From the NCBI GenBank assembly GCA_030268105.1, contig BSDZ01000010.1:1960001-2024000 (forward strand): DNA of 64,000 nucleotides, read 5' to 3'. Origin of the DNA: Volvox africanus (lineage: Eukaryota > Chlorophyta > Chlorophyceae > Chlamydomonadales > Volvocaceae). The notes below the pieces were generated by a model. That model was not told the DNA's origin and searched no databases. It worked only from the letters and a program-made list of their open reading frames with translations. How positions within the stretch are numbered: position 1 is the stretch's first letter; every line of letters begins with the position of its first letter. This document shows, one piece after another, positions 48,330-59,990 of the stretch. The position numbers and the translations under genes are program-made.

Positions 48330-51300
48330 CGGCGGCATTGGGAGGATCATGCGCTGGCGCAAGGGGGGCCAATGGGCCTGGTCGCTGTGTCGGCGCCGTC
48401 AGCTTTATTAACAACAGCGGATGCGGCGGCGGCGCCTCGTCTGGCGCGCCCCTGCGGCGGCCGATGAGTGCGGGCCCGCGCCGACAGCCGGTCAGCGGTG
48501 CTGAAGGCCTCGTCGGACCCACGAGCCTCAATGCGGAGTCTGCGTCACCCCTCAACAGGGTCCCTTTAGAAGCATCGTACAACGGCGTTGGTAGGAATGA
48601 CGGCAAACTATCTATAACACGTCCTGCCTCCGCCTCCGCTTCCCGCGGCTGCTGTATCCCCGGACAGAGCCCATCAATAGCCCCGGCAGGAAACCTCCGA
48701 AACCGACCGGCTTCCGCCAATAGCGTCGGCGGGGCACGGAGAGCCTCCGCCGGATCGGCGGCGGCGGTGGCGGTTTTCACGCAGTGCGGCGGCGGCCAGA
48801 ATGTATCGGAGCCCCGCCATCGGGGCCCGGCGGCAGCAGTTGAACGGATGGGGTTGGGGCCGCTAGAGGAGGATGTGGGTTACGAGGTGGCGGCGAGCGA
48901 TATGCTGCTGGCGGCGGGAGTTGGCGATGCCGGAGGCGGGAGTGGGGCCCTGGGACGAGGGCCTTGTGAAGGTGGTGAAGGTGCAGCCCCCATGCCGCTG
49001 CAGCACGTTCCACCAACACAGCACATGCTGCTGTCTGGCAGCTTGCAGGTGAGGCTGGGCTTGTCTTCCACATCCTGACTGCTTGGGTGGGAGAGAAGGG
49101 GAGAGGGAGAGAGTGGGGGAAAGAGAGGGACAGGGAGGAAGAGAGAGGGAGAGGGATGGGGAAAAAGATAAGCCTTTAGGGGGGAATCGTCTTCCGGTGC
49201 AGGTACTGACGGACGGACGGACGGAGGGAAGGACGCACGGACGGTTTTGGGTTCCTGGCGTAATAGTGATAGTCCCAATTATTGGTATTGCGCCCGTGTG
49301 CGTGGCGCACCACCGTAACCATGAAGTCGATATCTTATTTTTCGAAAAACCTTAGGGTTCTTAGATTGCGGTGCGGACATGTTCCCTCTGCCATAAATCC
49401 CCTGTATGAGGCGGTCTGGACTCATGGGTTGCTACTGCTGCCCCTTACCCCTATCAGGACCTGTGCGAGCGATTGGCCCGGCCCGGCGACCGTCATCTGC
49501 ACTTGTCCCTTGGGTCAGTGAGCTTCTCCGGCGACTTGGATCCCGACACGGGCAACATGATCCAGATCCAGAACCGTACTGTCATTCTACACAACTGCAC
49601 ACTCGCCTTCAAACCGGGCCAGAAGCTGTATGTCGGTCCCGGGGGACACGTCATCCTAGCTGATGTCATCGTGGTGGCGCTTGCAGGCGCCGCCGCCATC
49701 GCAGAGGGCAACGGAAATGGCAGCGGAGGCGGCAAGATGGCGCCGACGCCGCATGGCGTCGGACGGCCACCACCACCGGCCCACCATCACGGCAATGGCA
49801 GGTATACGCCGCGAAGCCGCGGAAGTGTTGGCGGCCGGGGTGCCGCTATCAGCGATACCGGCTTACCGCTGCTGCACGCGGCCGACGGCGGGCGGCTGCT
49901 GTTGCGCGGCTGCTGCATTAAGACCGTGTCCGCCGCCGCCGTCTGTAGCGGTGGCAGCGGCAGCGGGGACGGCTCCGCAACGCCAGTTTCCCCAACTGGC
50001 CTGGTAACGTCAGCGCCAGACAGCGCCTTACGGCAGCGCCGGACTTCCGTATCCACCACCGGCGCCGCCACTGTCTTCATCGGCGGCGGCAGCAGCGGCG
50101 GTAGCTGTGTCTCAGCAACACCTCAGGTCCTTTCTATTCTCGCCGACGGTGGCGCCGCTGTCGAGGCCATCGGTTGCCGACTGGGCAGCTGCGCCGCCAC
50201 CGGCCGTGGAACTTGGCTGGCCTTGAGGCGTTGTCGTGTGAAGCCAAGCTCAGCCGATTTAGCTGCCGCCGCCGCCGCTGCTGCTGCTGGTGCTGCCGCT
50301 CCATTGACGCCGCCGCCGTTACTCCGCGCCGTCGACGGTTGCGCCGTGGAGGTCTCCCAATCAGATCTGTGTGATGGGGCCATGCAGGGCATCGCCGCCG
50401 CCGGCGCCACCACACGGGTGACGCTGTCACGTTCTGCCGTCAGCGGTTGCCGCAGTCACGGCGCGCTGGTCTGTCACGCCGCCTCATTGATGGCCGCTGC
50501 ATGCCGCATCAGCGGCAACGGCGCGACGGGCCTGACGGTCCGCGGCCGGGGCACATCAGCGGAGCTTCGCGACTGCGAGTTCTCAGGCAACGCCGCCAGC
50601 AACCTCTGTATTGGCGGCGGGGCTGCAGTGAACCTGGTATCTTGTGCGGCACTGGGCTCGAGGGAGGGCTGTGGCGTAGCATTAGAGGGCGCCGGCGCGC
50701 GGCTACTGGCAGCGGCGTGTGCCTTCGACGGAAATACCTCCAGCGGTGTACGTGTACGGCAGGACGCCGCCGTCGAGCTTCGAGATTGCAGCGGCAGCGG
50801 CAACATCGGCAGCGGTCTGGAGGTGGAGGGCACTGTGGACTCAGAGGACAACGCGGAGTTGCTTGCGGAAGCGACGCTGGCGTGTACGGCGCCGCCGCCG
50901 CCGCCACTGCCGGAGGTGTTTTGCCTGGTATCTGGCGGGCAACTAGCGAAGAACGGCGCACACGGCTGTGTGGTACGGCGCGGCGGCGGGCTACGGGTGA
51001 CGGGGGGCTGTGAGCTAAGCCAGAACGGCGCCGACGGCGCCTGTGCAGATGGAGTGGGCTGCGAGCTCTTATTGGACGGATGTGCAGCGCTTGGCAACGG
51101 CGAAAGCGGGTTGTTCGTCTGCTCAGGGGCTGCTGTGTGGGCGGACAGCTGTCGTCTGGGTGGCAACATGCACGGCGACGTGGCGGTGGGCGGCCGGGGC
51201 AGTCGGGGCCGGCTGGTGGCATGTGCGTTCGACTTCAACCCGATGACGGCTCTGCGGGTGCATCTTGGCGCCAAGGTGGCTCTCCGCAGATGCACAATGG

Positions 51301-51959
51301 AGCCGAGACCCTCCGCCGGCCCCCCGACCTCCAGAGCCTCACACAGACTGAGACAGCTGAGGAGCGCCAGCTCCCAGCGGCAAGGAGGCGGCGGCGGCAG
51401 TGGCAGCAGCGGCTGTGGGGGCAGCGGCGGAAATGCGACCGCGCGCGCGTGGACAGTGGATTTGGTTCGCAGCCAGAGCGTGCAGCTGCGTGGACGTGGC
51501 AGTGTCCTGTCCGTGGACGGGCGGGCTTTCTTTCCGTTGGAGGAGGAGGCGGAGGCGGAGGCGGAGGAGGAGGAGGAGGAGGAGGAGGTCGAGGAGGTGC
51601 ATGCAGCTGTGGCAGCGGAGGCAGAGAGGACGGTACCACAGCCTCAAAGAGACCTCATCGGTTGGAGAGGCGGGATGGAGAAGAAGGTGGCGATGGCGGT
51701 GCCGATGCCGGCGGCGGCAGGAGCAAATGAAGCCGGTTTGTGTGAAGGCAGGGCAAGGGAAGGCGCTGTACCCGGTGGCAGGGAGGTGGTGAGCGGTGGA
51801 GAGTGGGAGGCTGAGCACCCTGCTGGCGGCGTGGGGAGAGGGATCGAGGGGACGAAAGACGAGGGGGCAAGTGACGGAGCGGATGGGAAAGAAGCTGTGA
51901 AGCAGGCGGACTTGGGAGGCGAGGAAAGCTTCTCAGCAGCAGCAGCAGCAGCAACCTGA
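48326..51959 (+). CDS. Beta-helix protein, 5'-truncated copy 2
   Basis: Exons 48326-49048 and 49458-51959; about 1074 aa if translated. The native promoter, first exon and 547 nt of the second exon are missing. By chance the sequence brought in at the junction supplies an ATG (48326-48328) in frame with the remaining exon, giving MPAALGG in place of the native context. The rest equals copy 1 except for one base (51056 G against 39406 T), which is silent (Val GTT to GTG). Whether this copy is transcribed is unknown; the AT-rich 48100-48180 stretch would have to act as promoter. Confidence 0.65.
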
Positions 51960-54032
51960 AGCTGGAATCCGAAATTTGGAATCCGGAATCCGGGAGTGGA
52001 TTTCGGATTAATTCAGGGGAAGTGTGCGCCCTGATGGCTAAAGCTCCTTGCCAGGAGCAGTCGCCGAGGCCGCCGCTACTGCTACTGCTGCTGCTACTGC
52101 TACTGCCGCCGCAGTAGCAGTAGCAATAGCTACAGGCAATAAATTCCGTTGAAAGATCCACCAAAGGTTGGTTTTTATTATTGAAGTATGAAAGGCGACG
52201 TGAACGCGGTTGAGAGCGGGAGTGGGTGAAAGGTTTACAGCTTCGCTCACACTTGGAAGCCACACGTGAACACCACGCAGGGGATGCGGCCGCCGCGCTC
52301 TTTCAACTGATTCAATGTTCAATTGCTGGTTTTGTTGCAAGTTTTGCGATCGGATTTAAATTGCCTGAGGTCGTGCTGAACATTGCGTTGTGTTTGCGCA
52401 AAGTGCAATGTGCTAGCCCCTGCTTCATGACAGCGGGAGGAGTATCCGCAGGACAGGACACTGTTGTAGGAGAGGAAGGGTTTGTGTAGGACTGGATGGG
52501 GTGCCACGGCTACGGCGAATGGTGTGGCAGTGTTGTCGCCGCTGATCATGCTCTTTTTATTTTAAAACTCTCCGCTTCACCTCCCGAGATAGGGAGCAGC
52601 ACCTCGCGTTTCGCCTTGAAGTCAGGTTCCGGGCCCCCGGATCGGCCAGATCTGCATAATGGCGGGAGAGGGGGGTCGCGCCATAACACACACATACACA
52701 TATTCACAAATCGAGCCAAAGCCAGAGTCATACCCACCCTTCCTAACATCCACATTCAAACACCACTGCCATTATATTTCGTGGTTTAATTATGAAGACG
52801 TGTCCTCACACAGCGTCATTTCCCCTCACCCTTGCAGCGCTAATGCTTTGGCCTTCCCTTTCTGATCACCATGTAAAATGTTTTCCCCCTTCCCCCCTCC
52901 GTCCCCTTCCCTCCAAAACCCCTTAGCAATCTGCACTGCCTCGATTTGAGCGCATATTTGCCAAGCCAAACGCAAGCTATCAGCGGCATGAGCAGCCGTC
53001 CCCATCGGCGCCTAAGCACACCTGCTGAGCTGAGCTGAGCTGAGCTGAGCAGAGGAACAGGAAGAGCAGCAAGGTCATAACCAAGGAAAAGCTTCCATTG
53101 TACAACATGGGATTAAAAATGCTAAAGAAGCTTAAGAAGCCTTAAGACCCTGAACCCTACTACCATCTTTCTTTTTGCAAGCAATGTAACCACCAGCGGC
53201 AGCAAGCTTGCGACCAAGCCGCAGTGCGGACAAGACGTGCGAACAAAACTGTGCTTCCTGCCGTTGGGTGTGAGCTTGGCTCAGCTGTTGGCTCAGCAAC
53301 CCATCATCTCTGTCCTTCAAGATAGCCCGCCGCGCTGTAGCGGAATAATTGCCACCTTCATGCCCTGTTTAAGTCAAGCGTTCGGAGCAACAGGATTTAT
53401 GGTCAGCACCCAGGTTCTGACAGCCGCGCGCGGACAAGCAAGCTGCGGGAGTACAAAGAGGGCCTTATGAAGTTCTGCGTACGGTTGCGTACGGCAATAT
53501 GACCTGGGTTGGGAAGCTGGTTATTATCGATTGCATGTAGATAGGGCGATGATGCAGACAAGCCACGCTTTATACACTTTCCGCGATGGAAGCTGCTCAC
53601 ATGCGTCGCAAGCAGCGCAGAGTCAAGGCAGCACCCACTTTGTCGTGACAACATGCAGTAGCTCCACCCGCCTGATCGACCTGCCAACGTTTCTGAGGAT
53701 TAAACGCTGATGAACACGTGCATACCAGGCGGCAAAGAGCCGGAAAAAGTGATCCCAGGCTGCAGGAGTTCGGGCCATGGCTTTTGCTTGTGATGGGCGG
53801 CTATGGCTGACAGGTGGCGGCAGGGCGTACTGCGATTGGGGGCCCAGGGGTGGCGAGTTGCATCCTCCACTAACTGCGTGTCCGAGAAGGGGCCGAATGA
53901 AGTAAGGACTCGCATTCAATGGGCACCCACGAGCATGGGCCATTTACGATTTGACGATGACTGCAGCATTAGGATGTGACTACGTGTGCGATGGCTGGCG
54001 ATTTACTGCCGCCCCCGCCATGTGTTTTCGTA

Positions 54033-54104
54033 TATGGTAAGCGACGTGCTTGCTTACTCCAGAGTATTATTACTCTGGAAGAAGCAAGCACGTCGCTTAC
54101 CATA
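54033..54104. other. Strong 72-nt hairpin, unit 2 copy
   Basis: Identical to 42383-42454: 34-bp arms with two mismatches and a 4-nt loop. Confidence 0.85.
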
Positions 54105-55985
54105 AATAGACAGATACTGGTATTAAGCAGCAGAAGCAGCGAGTTACTACGTTTAGCTTACACGGGATTCGTTTGCAGGGTGCTTGAGGGCCAAGCAAGA
54201 CCGTGCTCGGTTGTTCATGTATAAGGACAGCTCTGATACACATGATCATGTAAAAGAGGATCTCACCAACACAACTCGTCATAACCTAAACTCAGAAGCA
54301 TCGTATCTGAGAGGAAGAACATTAAACCGGCACATAGCGGAACACAAACACAGCACAATAACCGTGTCAAGACGCCAGGATCGTTGCAAGGGCGGCCATG
54401 ATCGTGGCGGTGGTAGGTGGCGCTCATGGTGCCGCTTGCGCTTCCCTGCCCTTTCTCTGGCGAACGTGTCGAGACTTGGGGCCGCGACAGAAGGACGGTA
54501 TGCGATATCTACACATCATCTGCTACATCACCATCACCACTGCGTACACCCCAGCGCTTTTCTGCTCTCTTTAGGCAAGATACCTATCTACATTACAGGT
54601 AGGTAGGCGACAACGGTGCATTCACAGCTGAACCGCGCACGTGCGGGTAGCGAGCAGTGGCTACGCCCCCGAAGTGCGGCAGCATATAACTGTTGCAGGC
54701 GCTGGTACGAACAGATCTCGACGTTGACAGACTAACAGCCAGCAGCATGGCAGCCGTACCCCTGAGTTCCGCAAGACTCTCGGCAGTACTATCCTTCAAT
54801 GCTGCCGGGTGATTGCCAATGGGCTCCCTTAGCGAGGCGCTGTGCACATCTCACAGCGAGGGCCCCCACTTTGGGTTTGTGAGGATTAAATGAAGGAAAA
54901 CCCGTATACACGGGCAAGCAAACACAAAACACACCACCTATCTGGATTTCTGTGTATTTGGGTACTGACCGGGGCTCCCCAGCTACCGGCCGCCCCACCC
55001 TCATCGCCCTTTCAAACACCATACCCATATGCGCTTCCCATCCCAGCGATCCAATCATGCATCCATGCACCCACAGGAGTTATGCATAAGCAGTAGACCG
55101 CACACAAATCCACTCCGAAAGGATGACCAGCAAGGCGCCAGTGCAGGTGGTCTTCCCTAACCCTTGCGTATTGAGCCAATCCAATCCACAAACGCATCGT
55201 TCTGTGATGGTTGCGATGGGACACAACGGGCGCATTCAGTCCCATTTATATGCTCGGGTCTGCATGAGCGCTCGACAGCAACTAGGTCGGGGACTGGAAC
55301 CGCTATAGTTCAGCCCGGAGCAGGGCAGCAGGGGAGCTAGACATTGGCACACGTCACTACATACACACAAACACCATAACAAGCCATGCTCGAAGAGGGT
55401 CCTTCAAAACGATTCGTCAAACAAATGCTAGGCGCTTTGATGTTTCCTATGTATCAAATAAGGTCGCCGGGCGCACACGGGAAGCAAAGCATGAGCTACG
55501 CGGTACAATGCGCTGTGCAAATGCTGCAAGAGCCGCGCACCATCCGCACTGCTCCGCTGGCCATCGTGGGCTTTTGAAGGTTGCGGCAGCTGCCCACAGA
55601 ACCTAGGACCCCATCAAAACCGCAGGGCATCAGACCTATCTAGGTGTGGCCAGCCGGCCAGCGCTCATACCTCTCCTGGCGCCACTCCCAAACATGAGGC
55701 GCTGCGCACGCCATTCCAAAGTGGGTCTCGCGGGTTAGGCAACATCGCGGGGACGCTATACCCCTACTGCTTAAGTTCGTCCCCACCCCTGCGGCGCCAA
55801 CGTGCGTGTGCGCGTGCTGGCCGTTGGTGGCTTTCAATGCCCGGCATCTGCACCTGCTCGGTCTCGTTCCTTCAATTTCCCCTTCCTTCACTTCCTCCTC
55901 TCCCTCTTTCCTCCCACGTCTCTCGTCTCTCGTCGCTCGTCCCTCTTTCCTCCCACGTCTCTCGTCTCTCGTCTCTCGTCGCTCG

Positions 55986-55987
<2 letters not shown>

Positions 55988-56063
<76 letters not shown>

Positions 56064-56071
56064 TCTCTCTT
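55988..56071 (+). repeat. (CT)n microsatellite, unit 2
   Basis: The same array as in unit 1 but 10 nt (five CT) longer. Confidence 0.93.
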
Positions 56072-56959
56072 TCTCTCTTTCGTTATGTAACGAACTACAC
56101 CTCTCTTCTTAAGCCGACGTAGTGTTCGTTATTTACAGCTATAGTCAGGATGTGGCAGCAAAGCCCCCCTCCCTATTGCACCCTCTCGTTCTTTACGCAC
56201 ATCATCACCTTCGCAAGCGACCGGCGACGTAACGCCTGCGCCGACTTCTCCCGCCCATCCGCAACTCCTACACGCCAGGGAAACGTGTTCACCATTTAGG
56301 TCCTCGTAGATCCTTGTGCCCCTACAGAGTCCTGAATGCGCAAATATACATTCTTTAACGCGCTAACCCTCCCTCACACGTGCCCACTCTCCGCCAACGC
56401 AATTTCCAAACCCTTCATCCCCCCCCCAGGATGAACAGTACTCATACATGCTTCCGCACATGCTCCCTGCTTTCTACCTCATGTCAACGCAATGTCAACA
56501 ATGTGTCTTAATTCGCCTTTGAATCAGCCCTTCCCCCGGCCTCCCCTCCTCCGCGCGCATACTTATTTTAGAGCCGATCTTTGATTCCATAGCGCCTCTA
56601 CCTCACCCGTCCTCATTGAGCTTGAAGCCCTGCCAAACATTTGTCCAGAACTAGCCCCACATGCCGACAGCTACCTGCGGCTACGTCACCCGCCGAGCTG
56701 CGGAGTAGAGTAAAATAGTGCGAATAGAAGTCATAGAAGTACACAAGATGCCGCCCAGCAAGATCCAGCCGTGGTGCTCACGATGACATCGCGACCAAAC
56801 TAAGACACTGCAACCATCGGCTCCAGCAGCTGGCCAACCGCGGATCTCGTGCTATCCCCACCGCCATACTCACACCCCAGATACCATCCCAACCTGACCC
56901 CATCCTATATTCCAAAGCCTGTAATAAGGTAAGGCCCGACTAGTAGTCCCCCTTGCAAA

Positions 56960-56964
56960 TTACA
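56960..56964 (-). terminator. Candidate TGTAA polyadenylation signal, kinase copy 2
   Basis: Equivalent of 45300-45304 in unit 2. Confidence 0.4.
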
Positions 56965-57037
56965 TTATCGGTACAGCAGCCCAGTGGCTTCACGGACGAC
57001 TTCGAAACACCCACATGTGACGAGGGACTGATTTGAT

Positions 57038-59488
57038 TCAATCGGTGGCGCTCCAGCTTTTGTCTGGTAGCATTGCCAGCAGCGATTTGGTGACCTCGGT
57101 GAAGGGCGGGCGCGTCTTGGGGTCCTTGCGCCAGCAACGGTTGGCCAGGCTCTTGTACCATTCGGGGCAGTTGGTGGGAAACTTGGGTCGCAGATTGTGT
57201 GTCACCACCCCCACCTGCAACGACAGGGGAAAAGGGAGGAACCACAAAAAATGTGGATGCGTCGCGCACACGGCCGGGAGCCGAAGAAGGCTCAACCGAG
57301 CGAGAGATAATAGCAGTGCTACCGAGTAACATGGCGAGCTTGCTTGCAAGCGCATGCAAAAAGATGCTGATGTGCAGTCAGCCCCCAGGGCCGCCAATCC
57401 CCGGACGCGCAGATTGTAACAGACATTTAGCTAATGCCACATCCTCGACCCGGCCACCAGTTACGGCTGTCGCCGGGGGCATGAACTCGTGAGGCACAGC
57501 CCCAGCCCCAACTCACCATGATTTGCGGGTGCGCCATACTCTGGTAGGGCGTGGAAGATGTGTAGATTTCCCACATAATGATACCGAACGCGTACACGTC
57601 ACCCTGCTGGTACACCTTTCCGTCCTCAATCAGCTCGGGTGCCATGTGCGTCACCGTGCCGCTGTACTTGGTAGACACCTGCCAAGAACGAGATGGTTGT
57701 CCAGCGGGATGGCAGGCTCAGGATGAGGCCGAGGATGAGCACGGCGCGGGGTGGAAATGTGACTGTGTGTGCAAGTGCGCCATCTGGAGGATGGCGCCAC
57801 CTACGCAATTACTCGTGCGTCAGTGTGCATCTGTATCTGTGTGTGTGTGTGTGTAGAGCAGAGTTACGAGAAGGAAGTTCATCCTAAAAATGAAAAGCGA
57901 TGTGTGTACATAGTCCGCACATGCATGCGCGTTTTTCAGGCAAGTCATTTCGTGCTGCCCGATCAGGCAACAGCTCCCCTACCTGCGTCTTGTTGGTATC
58001 CGGCAGCACCTGACTTAACCCGAAGTCAGACACCTGCAAGGGAGAAAGTGCGCCCACATGCCGGGGAATCCAATGGCGGCCTTCATTGTTGTGGGAGCGC
58101 ACACACGGCGCTGAACGCGGCGCGTACATTCCAGATCCGGTGTTAAGTATCTAATGCGACGGCCTCGAAAGTGGGGCTTGGTGATGGTGGTGGTAATAGG
58201 AGTCGGGGCGGAGGTTGGAGTATGGACGAGGGTGAGTATCTCTTAAACCATATGACCTATCAAGCATATTTACGTCTTTTATCTACTCCTCTTCCTCCCC
58301 AACCCTCCTCCGAGCTGCCACCGCGCGACAAAAGGCCACAAGGCGTGGCCCCTTCCTTTTACCATACGCACATGTAGAGCCCCGTTCCTTTGCCCCTCCC
58401 ATGATGCTCTACAAGGAGCTCGGCCGTCCCCCACCTTCGACACATATCCCCTGCGGTCCTTGTTCGATGTCTTGAGCAGAATGTTCTTGGGCTTGAGATC
58501 CCGGTGCGTGATGCGGTGCTTGTGCAAGTACTCCATGGCGGCACTGACCTGCGAGAGAAATGGGCGGTGAAAGGCAATGACCGGCGCTACTGAGAGGGGA
58601 AAAGGGCGGTCCAAGGAAGGAACGGTAAGCATACTGTGGCCAGCGGAATACATCGCCAGGGAAAACTCCAGCCCCTCCCCGCCCTGGAGGCGGAATTGAA
58701 AACGTGCCGGAACGGACTGGTGCCGTGACCTCCGGTACCCCTGCCCCGCTGCTGAAGCCGGTGCGGTTTTAAGGTGCTTGCGCGTGCCCTACACCCCTTT
58801 CCTGGATCTGCGGCCGACTGGGACCCCTCACCTCCGCCAGGGTCATGATAATAAGCTCCATATCCACCTCGGGATCGTTGGTGCCACCCCGTGCACCTCG
58901 GGGGCCATCCACAACAAACACCCCTTGTTCTATAGCATCCTGCATACATATATAGCGGAGGTAGCGGTAGGTGGGCTGATACAGCTAAAGTCCGGGAAAC
59001 TGAAGGGGAAGGGGAAGGTGCCATCGTGGGTCATCATGGTGCGCAGCGGCAAAGGCGGGGCCAAGCAAATCACGAGCGCGTGTCTGCAGACCAGAAGCCG
59101 TCTTCTGCGTTTACGGAACAGCGCTTGCATGAAGGCTCGGCACGACGTGTGCTGAAAAGGTAAAGGGTATAGGGTATAGTGAAGGGTCCTTGAGATCCCA
59201 TAGGATGTCGAGGTAGCACCCCAGCTGCAAGACGGCGCAAAAGAAAGCTTTTTTCTTCCCCCGGTGTATACATGTACGTGCGTGTGTTAAAAAGACAAGG
59301 CGTTTTATGACTCACACCTTTTATGACTAACACAACGCAAGACTAGCCACGTGCGCATAGAAATATTCCTATGCGTATGTACGTGATAGAGGGCACCGTG
59401 TCAGTTCATCCCCGACGATACGGCAGCACTCACCTGCAAGGAGCCTCGGTCGCAGAACTCCATGATGATTTGGGTTTCGTGGAGTACT
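57038..59488 (-). pseudogene. TKL-type protein kinase, C-terminal part only, copy 2
   Basis: Exons 59488-59434, 58939-58832, 58548-58435, 58033-57983, 57678-57517 and 57214-57038. They encode the same 222 aa as copy 1, with the same missing N-lobe. The one-base insertion near 58074 lies in the intron between the third and fourth of these exons and does not touch coding sequence. Confidence 0.8.
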
Positions 59489-59990
59489 CTGTTTACAAAA
59501 TGGCATCGAAAAGCATCAGGGCGAGAGGGAGGGTGAAAGGAAGGGGCGGTAGTAAGGTGAGAGAGCCAGCTTGAAAGCTCTCCGGCCATATCCCCGACCA
59601 GAGAAAAGGATGACCTGACAAGAAAGTAAGGCGTGAAGTGTGCTTCCCCCAGCGGCCCGGATGGTGCAACACCCGGCCGCAGCAAACCACCTGGTTCCAA
59701 CTCGTGACGTGCAATCGCGGCATCGCCCCTTTCCTGTCTCTTTGACAGACACAATCATTTAACAAAAAAACATATTGTGAACAAGTACGACTTAATTAAT
59801 AAAGGACATAGACGAAAAATGTAAAAAATAAAAAATTTGCGCCCCAATAGGTCAACGTCTATTTCCGAACGGCCAACGCCGCCTCCCATCGGGATGTCCT
59901 GGATCGAACCAATGGGTCGTTCCTTTCCCTTCCCCCCCACGTCCGTTGCGTAGCAAACGTCCTCTGCTCCGCACCTGCTGCGCGTAATGC
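59489..59990. other. Unit 2 end, intron-like sequence
   Basis: The copy of 47828-48329. It contains no exon and abuts the third truncated beta-helix copy. Confidence 0.5.

Larger units (their letters stand above)
51960..56959. other. Convergent intergenic region of unit 2
   Basis: The copy of 40310-45299, with the same hairpins and decayed frames. It contains no supported gene. Confidence 0.45.
48330..59990. repeat. Tandem unit 2 (about 11.66 kb)
   Basis: A second full unit, offset +11650 from unit 1 up to the CT microsatellite, +11660 after it and +11661 after a 1-nt insertion near 58074. It carries the same gene content as unit 1. Confidence 0.95.
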
